Below the pieces are notes generated by a model that saw only the letters and a list, made by a program, of their open reading frames with translations, had not been told where the DNA came from and did not search any database. Source: Clostridiales bacterium (GTDB taxonomy: Bacteria > Bacillota > Clostridia > Oscillospirales > Oscillospiraceae). Taken from it: DNA of 64,000 nucleotides. Location of the stretch: assembly GCA_004558025.1 (NCBI GenBank), contig SFEG01000005.1, positions 78,011 through 142,010 on the forward strand, in the 5' to 3' direction. Below, in pieces: positions 1 through 7,426 of the stretch. The translations under genes were made by a program, and so were the position numbers. Position 1 is the first letter of the stretch. Each line of letters begins with the position of its first letter.

Positions 1-2
1 GC

Positions 3-389
3 TGCGCGGTGCTCACGGGCGCTGTCGATGCCTACGAGTGGAGCTTTGTCGCCGTTCCGGCGCAGAGAAGCGCGGGAGTCATAAAAAGCTTTGTCGAAAG
101 CGAGGCCGGGCGCAGCTATAAGGCCGAGTTCGACGCGCTGGAGAAATCGGCGCAGCTGGGCAGAAAATATCTCGATTCGCTCAGAAGCGAGGTGCTCAGG
201 CTCTGCCTCGTGTGCGATGAGAAAATGCATCCGGCGCTCGAAAAAAGCGTGTCGGCCATGGATGAGCCCGAGCTTATAAAGCTCAAGGAGGCGTTCGAGG
301 AAGCAGCACTGAAGCTTTATCCGCCGCTGACCCAGCTTCCGGGCAGGGGCGAGGTCACCGCATTTTCCGGTGAAGAATACATTATTTGA
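3..389 (+). CDS. C-terminal part of a phage head-maturation protease-like protein (5' end outside window)
   Basis: The frame is open to the left edge, so only the last ~128 residues are visible. The stretch VDAYEWSFVAVPAQ followed by AGVIK resembles the end of the protease domain in phage prohead proteases fused to longer capsid-assembly proteins, where this strand precedes a helical tail. The rest is helical and charged (residues ~30-100), as expected of a scaffold-like tail. It sits 21 bases before a small head protein and ~380 before the major capsid gene, the usual place for a maturation protease. The catalytic residues lie outside the window, so the assignment rests on this motif and on position. 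Confidence 0.5.
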   Translation, partial: CAVLTGAVDAYEWSFVAVPAQRSAGVIKSFVESEAGRSYKAEFDALEKSAQLGRKYLDSLRSEVLRLCLVCDEKMHPALEKSVSAMDEPELIKLKEAFEEAALKLYPPLTQLPGRGEVTAFSGEEYII

Positions 390-410
390 TCTTAGATCAG
401 GAGGACAAAA

Positions 411-755
411 ATGAAAGTCAGTTTTGAAGGCATCGGAGAGCAGGTGCTCTCCTTCAATAAGGCAAGCGACGTGAGCGAGGGCGCTCTCGTAAAAATGAGC
501 ACGAACAGTACCGTGAAGGCCTGCTCTGCGGGCGACCGCTTCATGGGCGTGTGCATAGCCGCCGGCGACAGCTTTGCGGAAGTAAAGACCGCGGGCTATG
601 TTGAGCTCGGCTACACCGACGATGCACCCACCGTCGGCTACGCAAAGCTCGCCGCGTCCACGGCCGGCAAGGTCAAGACCGTCACCAGCGGCGGCGCGGA
701 GTATCTCGTCATCAAGGTAGACACTACCGCCGGCACCGTCGGCTTTATCATGTAA
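411..755 (+). CDS. small phage head protein, decoration-like
   Basis: This 114-residue protein has alternating short beta-strand patterns, many Gly, Ala, Val and Thr residues, and no membrane segment. It begins after an AGGAGG site (ATCAGGAGGACAAAAATG). Small beta-rich proteins directly upstream of an HK97-type capsid gene are usually decoration or stabilising proteins (DUF2190-like), and the repeated 'A.V.TAGYVEL' and 'K.VT.GG.EYLVIKV' style strands fit that. No catalytic residues are recognisable. The gene ends 13 bases before the capsid start. The role is inferred from size, composition and order. Confidence 0.55.
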   Translation: MKVSFEGIGEQVLSFNKASDVSEGALVKMSTNSTVKACSAGDRFMGVCIAAGDSFAEVKTAGYVELGYTDDAPTVGYAKLAASTAGKVKTVTSGGAEYLVIKVDTTAGTVGFIM

Positions 756-768
756 GGAGGAATCGATC

Positions 769-1800
769 ATGGCATACAATTTTAACGAGATCAGACTTGA
801 AAAGGGTATGTATTCCGAGCGAGGCAAGACCTTCGAGCAGACGCTCGAGGCGCTCGACCCCAACGAAAACTATAAGGGCACTCCCTACGAGGGACTCGAC
901 GCGTTCCAGCGTCAGCTCAAGAGATTCGATATAAAGGTTCGCGGAGCGGGCAGCGACGTTGTCGAGAAATTTTTCTCCACCGCGGAATCCGCCGTGCTGT
1001 TTCCTGAGTACGTCTCGCGCAGCGTAAAGGCGGGCATGGAGGAGGGCAATATCCTGCCCTCCATCACCGCGACCGTCACCCGTTTTGACGGAATGGACTA
1101 CCGCTCCATCTACTCGGCAGCCTCCGAGGACGATAAGAGCCTGCGCTATGTCGGCGAGGGCGCTGCCATACCTCAGACCGAGGTCAAGGCATCCGACCAC
1201 CTCGTGAAGCTCAAAAAGCGCGGCAGAATGCTCGTCGCCTCCTATGAGGCTATCCGTTTCCAGCGCCTCGATCTGTTTTCCGTCATGCTCCGTCAGATCG
1301 GCAACCAGATCATGCGCATGCATCTTGAGGATGCCATCGACGTTATCAAAAACGGAGACGGCAACTCCAACAGCGCGGCGACCTACACCGTCGGCGACAT
1401 TACCATCGGCGGTACCGCAGGCACACTGAGCTACGGGGAGCTTCTCAACTTCTGGAACACCTTTGATCCCTACACCATGAATACCCTGCTCGCGGCTCCC
1501 GACGTGATGATGAAGATCCTCAAGTGCTCCGAGTTCCAGAACCCCCTGTCGGGTCTGAACTTCCAGGGCACCGGCGAGCCCGGCAACCCCCTCGGCGCAA
1601 AGCTCATCCGCTGCTCTGCGATGCCCGCAGGCAGCGTGATCGGCCTTGACAAGGGCTACGCTCTTGAGATGGTCACCGCGGGCGACGTGAGCGTCGAATA
1701 CGACAGACTCATCGACCGCCAGCTCGAGCGTGCAGCCATCACCAGCATCTCGGGCTTTGCAAAGCTCTACACCGAGGCTTCCAAGGTGCTGACCGTTTGA
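769..1800 (+). CDS. HK97-type major capsid protein
   Basis: This 343-residue protein would form the phage shell. It has the layout of HK97 gp5-like capsid proteins: a charged N-terminal arm (~1-65), an 'FPEYVSRSVKAGM' segment leading into the E-loop, a spine-helix region with 'LVKLKKRGRMLVASYEAIRFQRLDL', an A-domain, and a C-terminal 'GFAKLYTEASKVLTV' strand. It starts after AGGAGGAATCGATC with good spacing. It follows the decoration-like gene and precedes connector genes, which confirms the head module. The length suits a mature capsid protein without a scaffold domain. It is distinct from the second capsid gene at 33363. Confidence 0.85.
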   Translation: MAYNFNEIRLEKGMYSERGKTFEQTLEALDPNENYKGTPYEGLDAFQRQLKRFDIKVRGAGSDVVEKFFSTAESAVLFPEYVSRSVKAGMEEGNILPSITATVTRFDGMDYRSIYSAASEDDKSLRYVGEGAAIPQTEVKASDHLVKLKKRGRMLVASYEAIRFQRLDLFSVMLRQIGNQIMRMHLEDAIDVIKNGDGNSNSAATYTVGDITIGGTAGTLSYGELLNFWNTFDPYTMNTLLAAPDVMMKILKCSEFQNPLSGLNFQGTGEPGNPLGAKLIRCSAMPAGSVIGLDKGYALEMVTAGDVSVEYDRLIDRQLERAAITSISGFAKLYTEASKVLTV

Positions 1801-1809
1801 TAAAAATAA

Positions 1810-1950
1810 GGAGACGGAGCTTAGCTCCGTCTCCGAAGAGAGAAAAAGCTTTTGACTTTTTCTCTCTTCTTTACGCCACATTTTTTGTGAAGTATAACCT
1901 CACAAAAAATCTCGCTGCGATCGTCAAAAAGTCCTGACGGACGTTTTTGA
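1810..1950 (+). terminator. stack of four inverted repeats after the capsid gene
   Basis: The 269-base gap between the capsid gene and the next gene is filled with hairpins. 1810-1834 pairs ggagacggagct with agctccgtctcc (12 bp). 1835-1869 pairs gaagagagaaaaa with tttttctctcttc (13 bp, 9-base loop). 1880-1910 pairs attttttgtga with tcacaaaaaat (11 bp). 1924-1950 is an imperfect stem, tcaaaaa-gtcc with ggac-g-tttttga. The second and third carry T-rich 3' arms and could terminate or attenuate capsid transcription. The exact role is inferred. Confidence 0.7.
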
Positions 1951-2069
1951 TGGCTATTTATCTGATTACGAGCGGGGCCTTTGCCCCCTCGCACTCCCCT
2001 GCTGCCAAATCGCTTTTGCATGCGGCACAGGAAGCGGAGTTTGATCAGTCTATTTTCAGGAGGTATTCA

Positions 2070-2441
2070 ATGTCATATACGGATATGGACATAGAAATGA
2101 AGGCGCTGAGCATGCTCGGCTCGAACGTTCCGGACGAGGACGCGGTCATGCTGCGCACGGTCTGCGCCGCCGCTGCCGCGGAGCTTGAGGGAAGGCTCAG
2201 GCGCAGCGCTTCAAGCGATGATATGACCGAGCTTTTTACAACGGCGGCCGGTATGCTGGCGATAAGCATGTACATGGAGCTCGGAGCCGCGCACTCGGGC
2301 GGCGTGAGCGGCTTTACGGCGGGCAGGCTCTCGGTGCAGCTCGGCGGAGCGTCCGCTGCGGCGCTCAGAAAAAGCGCCGAGACGCTGCTGGGAGCGTATC
2401 TCGACAACGGCGGCTTTGAATTCGTGGGGGTGCAGGGATGA
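2070..2441 (+). CDS. phage head-tail connector-like protein
   Basis: A 123-residue protein, mostly helical with a run of Ala/Leu helices ('TVCAAAAAELEGRLRR', 'LFTTAAGMLAISMYMEL'). The length, helical make-up and position just after the capsid fit gp6/gp15-type head completion (connector) proteins that bind the portal. The start at 2070 is chosen because CAGGAGG lies at 2057-2063; the frame is open further upstream to 1947, but that part lies in the hairpin region. It overlaps the next gene by four bases (ATGA), so the two are translated together. Assignment is by order and secondary-structure feel. Confidence 0.6.
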   Translation: MSYTDMDIEMKALSMLGSNVPDEDAVMLRTVCAAAAAELEGRLRRSASSDDMTELFTTAAGMLAISMYMELGAAHSGGVSGFTAGRLSVQLGGASAAALRKSAETLLGAYLDNGGFEFVGVQG

Positions 2442-2749
2442 CGGTAACGAACAGACTGCTGCACAATTACGGTGAGGCTGTCACCATAGGCTCAACAGAG
2501 GGCAGGGGCTTTATATCCTGTCTTGACCCCGACGATGCGCAGATACACAAGACGCAGCTTCCCCCGGGCGTGACGAACAAGTCAAAATACCGCCTCATCA
2601 CCGACACCGAGGGCATTGCCGAGGGCGACTGCGTTACTGCCGCGGGCAGGAGCTATATCGTTCTGCGCGTTGAGCCCGTGCGCATATTCGGCGCATTTTC
2701 GCACAATGAGTGCATCCTAAAGCTTAAAGGAGGCGGGACGAATGCTTGA
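2438..2749 (+). CDS. phage head-closure/head-tail adaptor-like protein
   Basis: A 103-residue, beta-rich protein with a pattern common in head-closure (stopper) proteins: 'YRLITDTEGIAEGDCVTAAGRSYIVLRVEPVRIFG', in which a barrel strand reports 'defined upstream, known position' style statements. It overlaps the connector gene upstream (ATGA) and the tail-terminator gene downstream (8 bases). It would sit between connector ring and tail. No enzyme motif is visible. The order connector, closure, terminator is the usual one, and that is the main evidence. Confidence 0.6.
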   Translation: MTVTNRLLHNYGEAVTIGSTEGRGFISCLDPDDAQIHKTQLPPGVTNKSKYRLITDTEGIAEGDCVTAAGRSYIVLRVEPVRIFGAFSHNECILKLKGGGTNA

Positions 2750-3209
2750 AGCCATAGCGGCCGGGATAGCCGAGGCGCTGAATAGCGCGGAGATAAAGGC
2801 GGTCACGGCCTTTGACGCAAATGAGCTCGATACCGCCGCGCCCTTCGTGTGCGTGGGGCTTCAGTCGGCAAAGCTCACCTCGTCCGGACTCGGAAATTAC
2901 ATAGGCATCTGCACCGAGGACGGGCAGGTGAAGGAAATGTACGGCGAAAAAGCGGAGCTCAGCCTCGCCCTGGACGTCTACAGTCCCGCGGCGGAGGCGG
3001 AGAAGTGCTCTGAGCTTGCCGATCGCGTCCGATGCGCGCTGTACGGCGTCGACGGTGTGTCCGTCGCGGAGTTTTACTTCGGCGAGATAAAATACGACGC
3101 CGACAGCCGCATGCTGCGCTCAAGCTGCCGGGCAAAGGTCTGCGCCTATCTCGTGCGCGAAAAGCTCGGCAGCTCGCTTTCGGAATACAGTATAGGGGAG
3201 GATAAATGA
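2742..3209 (+). CDS. phage tail terminator/minor tail protein-like
   Basis: A 155-residue protein with an N-terminal helix ('MLEAIAAGIAEALNSAEI') followed by mixed strands, including 'AELSLALDVYSPAAEAEKCSELADRVRCAL'. This helix then 'L.LDVYSP...A.ELADRV..AL' pattern is typical of tail-completion proteins that cap the tube at the head end. It overlaps the closure gene by 8 bases and the next gene by 4 (ATGA). Its place just before the putative tube gene agrees. The family assignment is inference from pattern and order. Confidence 0.55.
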   Translation: MLEAIAAGIAEALNSAEIKAVTAFDANELDTAAPFVCVGLQSAKLTSSGLGNYIGICTEDGQVKEMYGEKAELSLALDVYSPAAEAEKCSELADRVRCALYGVDGVSVAEFYFGEIKYDADSRMLRSSCRAKVCAYLVREKLGSSLSEYSIGEDK

Positions 3210-3580
3210 GCATGATAAAGGCATATTCCGCGAACACGGCGAAGATCGGCGTGGACGGCGTTCCTCTCGGCGCGGTGACGCTGGCCGAGGAATATGAGGA
3301 CTACTCGGAGTACCCGGTGCGCGGCTTCGGCGACTCCTGCCCGAGCGCGATACTGACCTTTGACCGAAGCTACAGCGTTATTCTCGAGCGTGAGGTGTCC
3401 GTCGGCGACGGTGTGAGATTGGAAAACATCGGCGAGTTTGAGCTTCAGATAGGTGGCAGGATATACAGCGGCTGCCGCTGCATACAGCTCAAGAAGATAA
3501 GAAAGCCCGACGGCTCCGAGCGAGAAAAAATAACGATCCGCGCACTGGATCGTCAGGAGGTGTCCGCAAATGAACAATGA
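3206..3580 (+). CDS. small phage tail protein, possibly the tail tube
   Basis: A 124-residue beta-rich protein with 'GVPLGAVTLAEEYEDYSEYPVRGFGD' and 'YSVILEREVSVGDGVRLENIGEFELQIGGRIYSG'. It would be the tube subunit if the cluster follows normal order, but it is short for one. It starts in an ATGA overlap with the terminator-like gene and has GGGGAGG five bases upstream. A Cys-x-Cys pair lies near residue 93. No large tape-measure gene follows, which is unusual. Unknown function otherwise. Confidence 0.5.
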   Translation: MSMIKAYSANTAKIGVDGVPLGAVTLAEEYEDYSEYPVRGFGDSCPSAILTFDRSYSVILEREVSVGDGVRLENIGEFELQIGGRIYSGCRCIQLKKIRKPDGSEREKITIRALDRQEVSANEQ

Positions 3581-3740
3581 GGGCGAAATGCTGAATGTCC
3601 GCGCGTACACGCCGGATGAAAACGGCGTCAATTTCGATGAGCAGCAGCTGTTTATCGTGCGCCGGCGCGATATGTCGTTTCTGTCGGACTATTTCCGCCG
3701 CGACGCGCGCAGATACGATAACGGCTTTGAGCTGTATTAG
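3570..3740 (+). CDS. 56-residue phage protein of unknown function
   Basis: A short gene with CAGGAGG at 3554-3560, correctly spaced from its ATG, overlapping the end of the preceding gene by 11 bases. The product begins MNNEGEMLNVRAYT and contains 'DEQQLFIVRRRDMSFLSDYFRRDARRYDN', a strongly charged helix. It occupies the slot where tail assembly chaperone and tape-measure genes would normally lie. It is too small to be a tape measure. I do not recognise a family. The RBS and tight packing argue that it is real. Confidence 0.6.
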   Translation: MNNEGEMLNVRAYTPDENGVNFDEQQLFIVRRRDMSFLSDYFRRDARRYDNGFELY

Positions 3741-3752
3741 GAGGGAGAAAAC

Positions 3753-4322
3753 ATGCTTGCACCAATGCAATACAGAGACTTTGTGTGGCCGAATAACCCA
3801 AGGGTGTTCGAGGTCAAATACCGCCGCACGCTGCACAGCTATAAGCTGCCGTTTTCCGGCTATGTTGTGCAGAATCTGGGGCTGCAGAACAAGATAATAC
3901 GCGGCGAGGGCGAGTTCGTCGGCCCGCAGGCTTATGAAAATTTCCGCAAGCTCGCCGCACTTTTTGAGGAGAATAAGGGCGGTAAGCTCGTGCACCCCGT
4001 GTGGCCGACGATGCGCGCGTATTTTGCATCCCTCAGCCTCAAGCAAGAGCCGAAGGAGGACTACATAAGCTACAGCTTTGAGTTCTGGGAGTATGTCGGC
4101 TCTGCATTCGAGGACTCGTCCGAGGCAATAGACGACACCGATTACGGCAATCCCATCTCCGACATAAGCCGCGTGCGCTATTACAGCGCGGGCGAAAACG
4201 ATACACTGCGCAAAATATCGCAGCTAAAGGGCGTTGCGCTGACTGTCCTTATGGAGCTCAACCCCGATATAACAAGCCCCGACGCCGTGATATCCTACGG
4301 CAGGCTCATAAGGATAAGGTGA
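3753..4322 (+). CDS. LysM-domain baseplate/tail protein
   Basis: A 189-residue protein with an N-terminal domain (~1-125) resembling the XkdP/gpU-like baseplate or DNA-circulation N-terminal fold ('GEGEFVGPQAYENFRKLAALFEE', 'YISYSFEFWEYV'). It has a C-terminal LysM-like module (~142-189): 'YYSAGENDTLRKIS', 'VLMELNPDI', 'YGRLIRIR'. In phages and PBSX-like elements such proteins link the tail tip to the hub. It starts after AGGAGGGAGAAAAC and is followed five bases later by the hub gene. The LysM call is from the recognisable 'L..N..I....I..G..L.I' spacing. Confidence 0.7.
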   Translation: MLAPMQYRDFVWPNNPRVFEVKYRRTLHSYKLPFSGYVVQNLGLQNKIIRGEGEFVGPQAYENFRKLAALFEENKGGKLVHPVWPTMRAYFASLSLKQEPKEDYISYSFEFWEYVGSAFEDSSEAIDDTDYGNPISDISRVRYYSAGENDTLRKISQLKGVALTVLMELNPDITSPDAVISYGRLIRIR

Positions 4323-4326
4323 CGCG

Positions 4327-5259
4327 ATGAAGGGATATATCATGGATAAAGACGGCGTGTCCACGCCTCTGCCCGAATTTTTGTCCTGGGACGTGTGCCA
4401 CGGCATGGGCGAGCCCTGCGACTGGTTCGAGGTGAGCTTTATATATTACAGCAGCCAGCTTCCGAAGCTGCAAACGGCCTGCTCCTTCCGCGCAACGCAT
4501 GACGGCGCGATCGTTTTCAGCGGCGTTATTGACGAATACAGCATAAGCATCGACGAAAAGGGCTCGGTCGTCACGCTTTCCGGGCGCTCAAAGGCGGCGC
4601 TTTTACTGGATAATGAGCTTCCGTCGCAGGAATACCCCGCACTCGGCAGCGCCGCGGCCGTTGCGAGCTTTGTTTCGCCCTACGGTATAAGCAGCGTGAT
4701 TGCGGGCTCGAGCGTTACGCTGAGCGCCTTCTCCGTCCGTACAGGCGAGAGCGCGTGGAGCGCCCTGAAGCGCTTCTGCCGCTACGCATGGGAAACGACT
4801 CCGTACTTCACAAAGGACGGAACGCTCATACTAAACGGGCGCAGCGGCGACACGATAACGGTCGACGCTTCAAAGGACGTTTCGAGCATCGCAATGTGCG
4901 ACGAGCGATACGGCATAATTTCGGACATAAGCGTCCGCAACCGAGTGACAGGCGCAAGCTACACGAGCTCGAATACCGCATTCGCCGCACGGGGCGGCAA
5001 ATGCCACAGAGAGATGACCGTGCCGAAGACCACCGGCGCGGACGCAGTGAGATACACGGCGGCATATCAGATAGCCGAATCGCAGCGCTGCAAAAAATGC
5101 GTAAAGTTTACGCTGACAAAGCAGTTTGCCTGTTTCCCCGGCGACAGGGTGAATCTTACGGCATCAAAGCTCGGCATAAGCGGCGTGTTCACCGTCTTGT
5201 CGTCGCACTGCTGGGCCGATTCACTGAGCGCCGGAACGATCGTAACATTGGAGGTGTGA
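4327..5259 (+). CDS. baseplate hub protein (gpD/XkdQ/Mu gp44-like)
   Basis: A 310-residue protein resembling late-control gpD/XkdQ hubs. An N-terminal barrel carries 'FRATHDGAIVFSGVIDEYSISIDEKGSVVTLSGRSKAALLLDNE', a pattern typical of this family ('G.V.....S.....V.ISGRS....L.D'). A middle domain has 'GESAWSALKRFCRYAWETTPYFTKDGTLIL', and a C-terminal barrel ends in 'GTIVTLEV'. It would form the threefold hub under the spike. It sits between the LysM protein and the mini-spike, as in contractile-tail phages. No sheath gene is seen nearby. Confidence 0.75.
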   Translation: MKGYIMDKDGVSTPLPEFLSWDVCHGMGEPCDWFEVSFIYYSSQLPKLQTACSFRATHDGAIVFSGVIDEYSISIDEKGSVVTLSGRSKAALLLDNELPSQEYPALGSAAAVASFVSPYGISSVIAGSSVTLSAFSVRTGESAWSALKRFCRYAWETTPYFTKDGTLILNGRSGDTITVDASKDVSSIAMCDERYGIISDISVRNRVTGASYTSSNTAFAARGGKCHREMTVPKTTGADAVRYTAAYQIAESQRCKKCVKFTLTKQFACFPGDRVNLTASKLGISGVFTVLSSHCWADSLSAGTIVTLEV

Positions 5260-5261
5260 GC

Positions 5262-5435
5262 ATGTGGCTTTCCGAGGTCAAAAGAAAAACCGAGCAGTCG
5301 GCGACACTGCCCGATATAAGCGTCAATTCCGCGGGGGATATAAATCTTGAGACCGCGAGCGCGCGCATATGTATCAAAAACAGCGGCGAGATAGTCATTG
5401 AAGGCACAGTCACCGTAAACGGCAGGACAATATAA
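5262..5435 (+). CDS. mini tail-spike (gpV C-terminal-like) protein
   Basis: A 57-residue protein beginning MWLSEVKRKTEQ after GGAGGTGTGAGC. The C-terminal part ('ISVNSAGDINLETASARICIKNSGEIVIEGTVTVNG') has the alternating short strands and 'GDINL', 'GEIVIEGTV' turns seen in the triple beta-helix needles of phage spike proteins such as P2 gpV and Mu gp45, but without an OB-fold domain. It directly follows the hub gene, the right partner for a spike. It is the last gene of the phage-like cluster; a perfect terminator follows 14 bases later. Confidence 0.65.
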   Translation: MWLSEVKRKTEQSATLPDISVNSAGDINLETASARICIKNSGEIVIEGTVTVNGRTI

Positions 5436-5449
5436 AAGATATGAAACAA

Positions 5450-5481
5450 AAAACGAGAGTACCGATCGGTACTCTCGTTTT
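5450..5481. terminator. bidirectional rho-independent terminator
   Basis: A perfect 16-bp inverted repeat with arms aaaacgagagtaccga and tcggtactctcgtttt, A-rich on one side and T-rich on the other. It lies between the last phage-like gene (plus strand) and gdhA (minus strand), so it can end transcripts from both directions. Confidence 0.9.
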
Positions 5482-5501
5482 GTTAACTTAGCTTGTAGGA
5501 A

Positions 5502-6851
5502 TCAGACGATACCCTGAGCCATCATTGCGTCGGCGACCTTCAGGAAGCCTGCAACGTTTGCACCGAGCATGAGGTTGCCCGGCTCGCCGCACTCGACGGA
5601 TGCGTCGTAGCATGCCTTGAAGATGTTCTTCATGATGCCCTGCAGCTTCTCATCAACTTCCTCGAAGCTCCAGCTCATGCGGATGGAGTTCTGGCTCATC
5701 TCGAGACCGGAGGTTGCAACGCCGCCTGCGTTGGATGCCTTGCCGGGGCTGTAGAGCAGGCCGTTGCCGAGAACCTTCTCTATTGCTTCCGGGGTAAGAG
5801 GCATGTTTGCGCCTTCGAATACTGCCATGCAGCCATTGTCGATCAGGTGCTGTACGTCGTCAGCGTCCATCTCGTTCTGGGATGCGCAAGGCATTGCGAT
5901 GTCGCACTTGAGGGTCCAGATGCCCTTGCGGCCTTCGTGGTACTCGGAGCCGGGAACTTCGTCGGCATAAACGCTGATGCGTGCGCGGCGCTTCTGCTTG
6001 ATGTCCATGACCTTCTTGAGGTCAACGCCGTCGGGATCGTAGATGTAGCCGTTGGAGTCGCACATTGCGATAACGGTGCCGCCGAGCTGGGTGCACTTCT
6101 CTGCTGCGTACTGAGCAACGTTGCCTGCGCCGGAAACGATGACCTTCTTGCCCTCGAAGGAGGTGTTTGCAAGGTGGCTGAGTGCTTCTGCTGCGTAGTA
6201 GCACAGACCGTAGCCGGTAGCCTGGGTACGAGCCAGGGAACCGCCGAAGGTCAGACCCTTACCGGTGATGACGCCGCCCTCGAAGCGGTCGACGATCTTC
6301 TTGTACTGGCCGAACATGTAGCCGACCTCGCGTGCGCCGACGCCGATGTCGCCTGCGGGAGTGTCGGTGAACTGGCCGATGTGACGGTACAGCTCGGTCA
6401 TGAAGCTCTGGCAGAAACGCATGACTTCTGCATCGGACTTGCCCTTCGGGTCAAAGTCGGAGCCGCCCTTGCCGCCGCCCATGGGCAGAGTGGTCAGGGA
6501 GTTCTTGAGGATCTGCTCGAAGCCGAGGAACTTTATAACGGAGAGGTTGACAGAGGGATGGAAGCGCAGGCCGCCCTTGTAAGGTCCGATAGCGGAGTTG
6601 AACTGTACGCGGTAGCCGCGGTTGACCTGGACCTTGCCGTTGTCGTCGACCCAGGGAACGCGGAAGGTAACAACGCGCTCGGGCTCTACGAAACGCTCGA
6701 TGATGGCGTTCTTCTCCCACTCGGGGTGCTTGTCAACGACGAGCTGCAGGCTCTCGAATACTTCGCGGACTGCCTGAAGGAACTCGGGCTGGTCTGGATC
6801 GCGCTTTTCGACGGAGTCATAGACTCTCTTAAGATACTCGTTTGTAATCAT
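5502..6851 (-). CDS. gdhA: NADP-specific glutamate dehydrogenase
   Basis: The enzyme converts 2-oxoglutarate and ammonium to glutamate (reversible, NADPH-linked) and is a main entry for nitrogen assimilation in the cytoplasm. The 449 residues match the usual length of hexameric bacterial GdhA. Visible signatures are the substrate-binding 'GPYKGGLRFHPSV' (89-101), the catalytic-lysine loop 'LPMGGGKGGSDFDPKGK' (122-138), 'PAGDIGVGAREVGY' (165-178) and the Rossmann turn 'GAGNVAQY' (241-248). Leftward transcription, with AGGAGAG before the ATG. It shares a terminator with the phage-like cluster downstream. Complete and apparently functional. Confidence 0.96.
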   Translation of the reverse strand: MITNEYLKRVYDSVEKRDPDQPEFLQAVREVFESLQLVVDKHPEWEKNAIIERFVEPERVVTFRVPWVDDNGKVQVNRGYRVQFNSAIGPYKGGLRFHPSVNLSVIKFLGFEQILKNSLTTLPMGGGKGGSDFDPKGKSDAEVMRFCQSFMTELYRHIGQFTDTPAGDIGVGAREVGYMFGQYKKIVDRFEGGVITGKGLTFGGSLARTQATGYGLCYYAAEALSHLANTSFEGKKVIVSGAGNVAQYAAEKCTQLGGTVIAMCDSNGYIYDPDGVDLKKVMDIKQKRRARISVYADEVPGSEYHEGRKGIWTLKCDIAMPCASQNEMDADDVQHLIDNGCMAVFEGANMPLTPEAIEKVLGNGLLYSPGKASNAGGVATSGLEMSQNSIRMSWSFEEVDEKLQGIMKNIFKACYDASVECGEPGNLMLGANVAGFLKVADAMMAQGIV

Positions 6852-7125
6852 TGCTTTTTTCTCTCCTATTGAAAAAATTGAAAACTAATCATTCAGGGGA
6901 AACACATTCCCCACTTTTCAAATTCTATTCCTTGCGGCCTAAATATACAATTGTGAGATGTTATAAAAATGATGCATAAAAAACCGTCACATTGCACCAA
7001 AAAAGACGCGGTTTGAGAGTATTTGCCCCTTGAGTACCCCCTAATTGCACATGAACAGCGACAATATTGACACTATCTTAACATAGTGCGCGTTTTGCTA
7101 TTTAAATAACGCAAAAAAAACGGAC
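6852..7125. other. intergenic region upstream of gdhA, no gene seen
   Basis: About 270 AT-rich bases between the divergent gdhA and the small Cys-rich gene. On the minus strand a TATATT box occurs near 6950, but no convincing -35 partner was found. The region presumably carries the gdhA promoter and control sites. No RNA gene or open frame with a ribosome site was recognised. Confidence 0.5.
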
Positions 7126-7154
7126 TTGACAAATTACGCAAAAGCATGTACTAT
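7126..7154 (+). promoter_or_regulatory. SigA-type promoter for the small Cys-rich gene
   Basis: TTGACA at 7126-7131 and TACTAT at 7149-7154 are separated by 17 bases, near-consensus for the housekeeping sigma factor. It points right, towards the gene starting at 7205, leaving a leader of roughly 45 bases. Confidence 0.85.
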
Positions 7155-7204
7155 CCTAAGCAGACAATGCAATTGCATAAAATATCTTATCGGGAGAGAT
7201 GCGC

Positions 7205-7414
7205 TTGAATAACAAAAATGAATACGCCGCGTATTGCGGGCAGTGCCGTTTGATGTTCGAGGACGGTGAGGAGATGTTCTCGTGGGAAGATGAGCTTGTC
7301 TGCGCCGACTGCTTCGACATTCTGTTTTCGGAGCTTGACCGCTACGATAGGGCAAGGCTCATCGGCAGCAGGATAATAAATTACCGGCGTCCTGGTAGGA
7401 CACCGGTAAGCTGA
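7205..7414 (+). CDS. small Cys-rich (zinc-ribbon-like) protein
   Basis: A ~69-residue acidic protein with two CxxC pairs, 'YCGQCRLMF' and 'VCADCFDILF', spaced about 25 residues apart, as in small zinc ribbons; between them lies 'GEEMFSWEDEL'. Function unknown; a structural zinc site is inferred. The TTG start at 7205 is preferred because GGGAGAG (7192-7198) is then eight bases away; an ATG at 7199 in the same frame would touch the ribosome site. It has its own strong promoter and stands alone between divergent and convergent neighbours. The terminator hairpin lies inside the last codons. Confidence 0.7.
   Translation: MNNKNEYAAYCGQCRLMFEDGEEMFSWEDELVCADCFDILFSELDRYDRARLIGSRIINYRRPGRTPVS
7382..7408 (+). 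terminator. terminator hairpin overlapping the 3' end of the Cys-rich gene
   Basis: taccggcgtcc pairs with ggacaccggta (one mismatch or wobble) around the loop tggta. A T-rich stretch follows (7415-7434). The stem lies before the stop codon at 7412-7414, and it can also serve the converging permease transcript. Confidence 0.7.
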
Positions 7415-7426
7415 TTCTTGATTTTA

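Noticed and set aside
748..1881. Long minus-strand frame across the capsid gene
   Set aside because: It mirrors the capsid gene codon for codon, has no ribosome site and no recognisable domain; high GC in third positions keeps antisense frames open.
5847..6872. 341-codon plus-strand frame opposite gdhA
   Set aside because: gdhA is complete and canonical; the antisense frame has low-complexity Val/Leu/Ala composition and no start signals.
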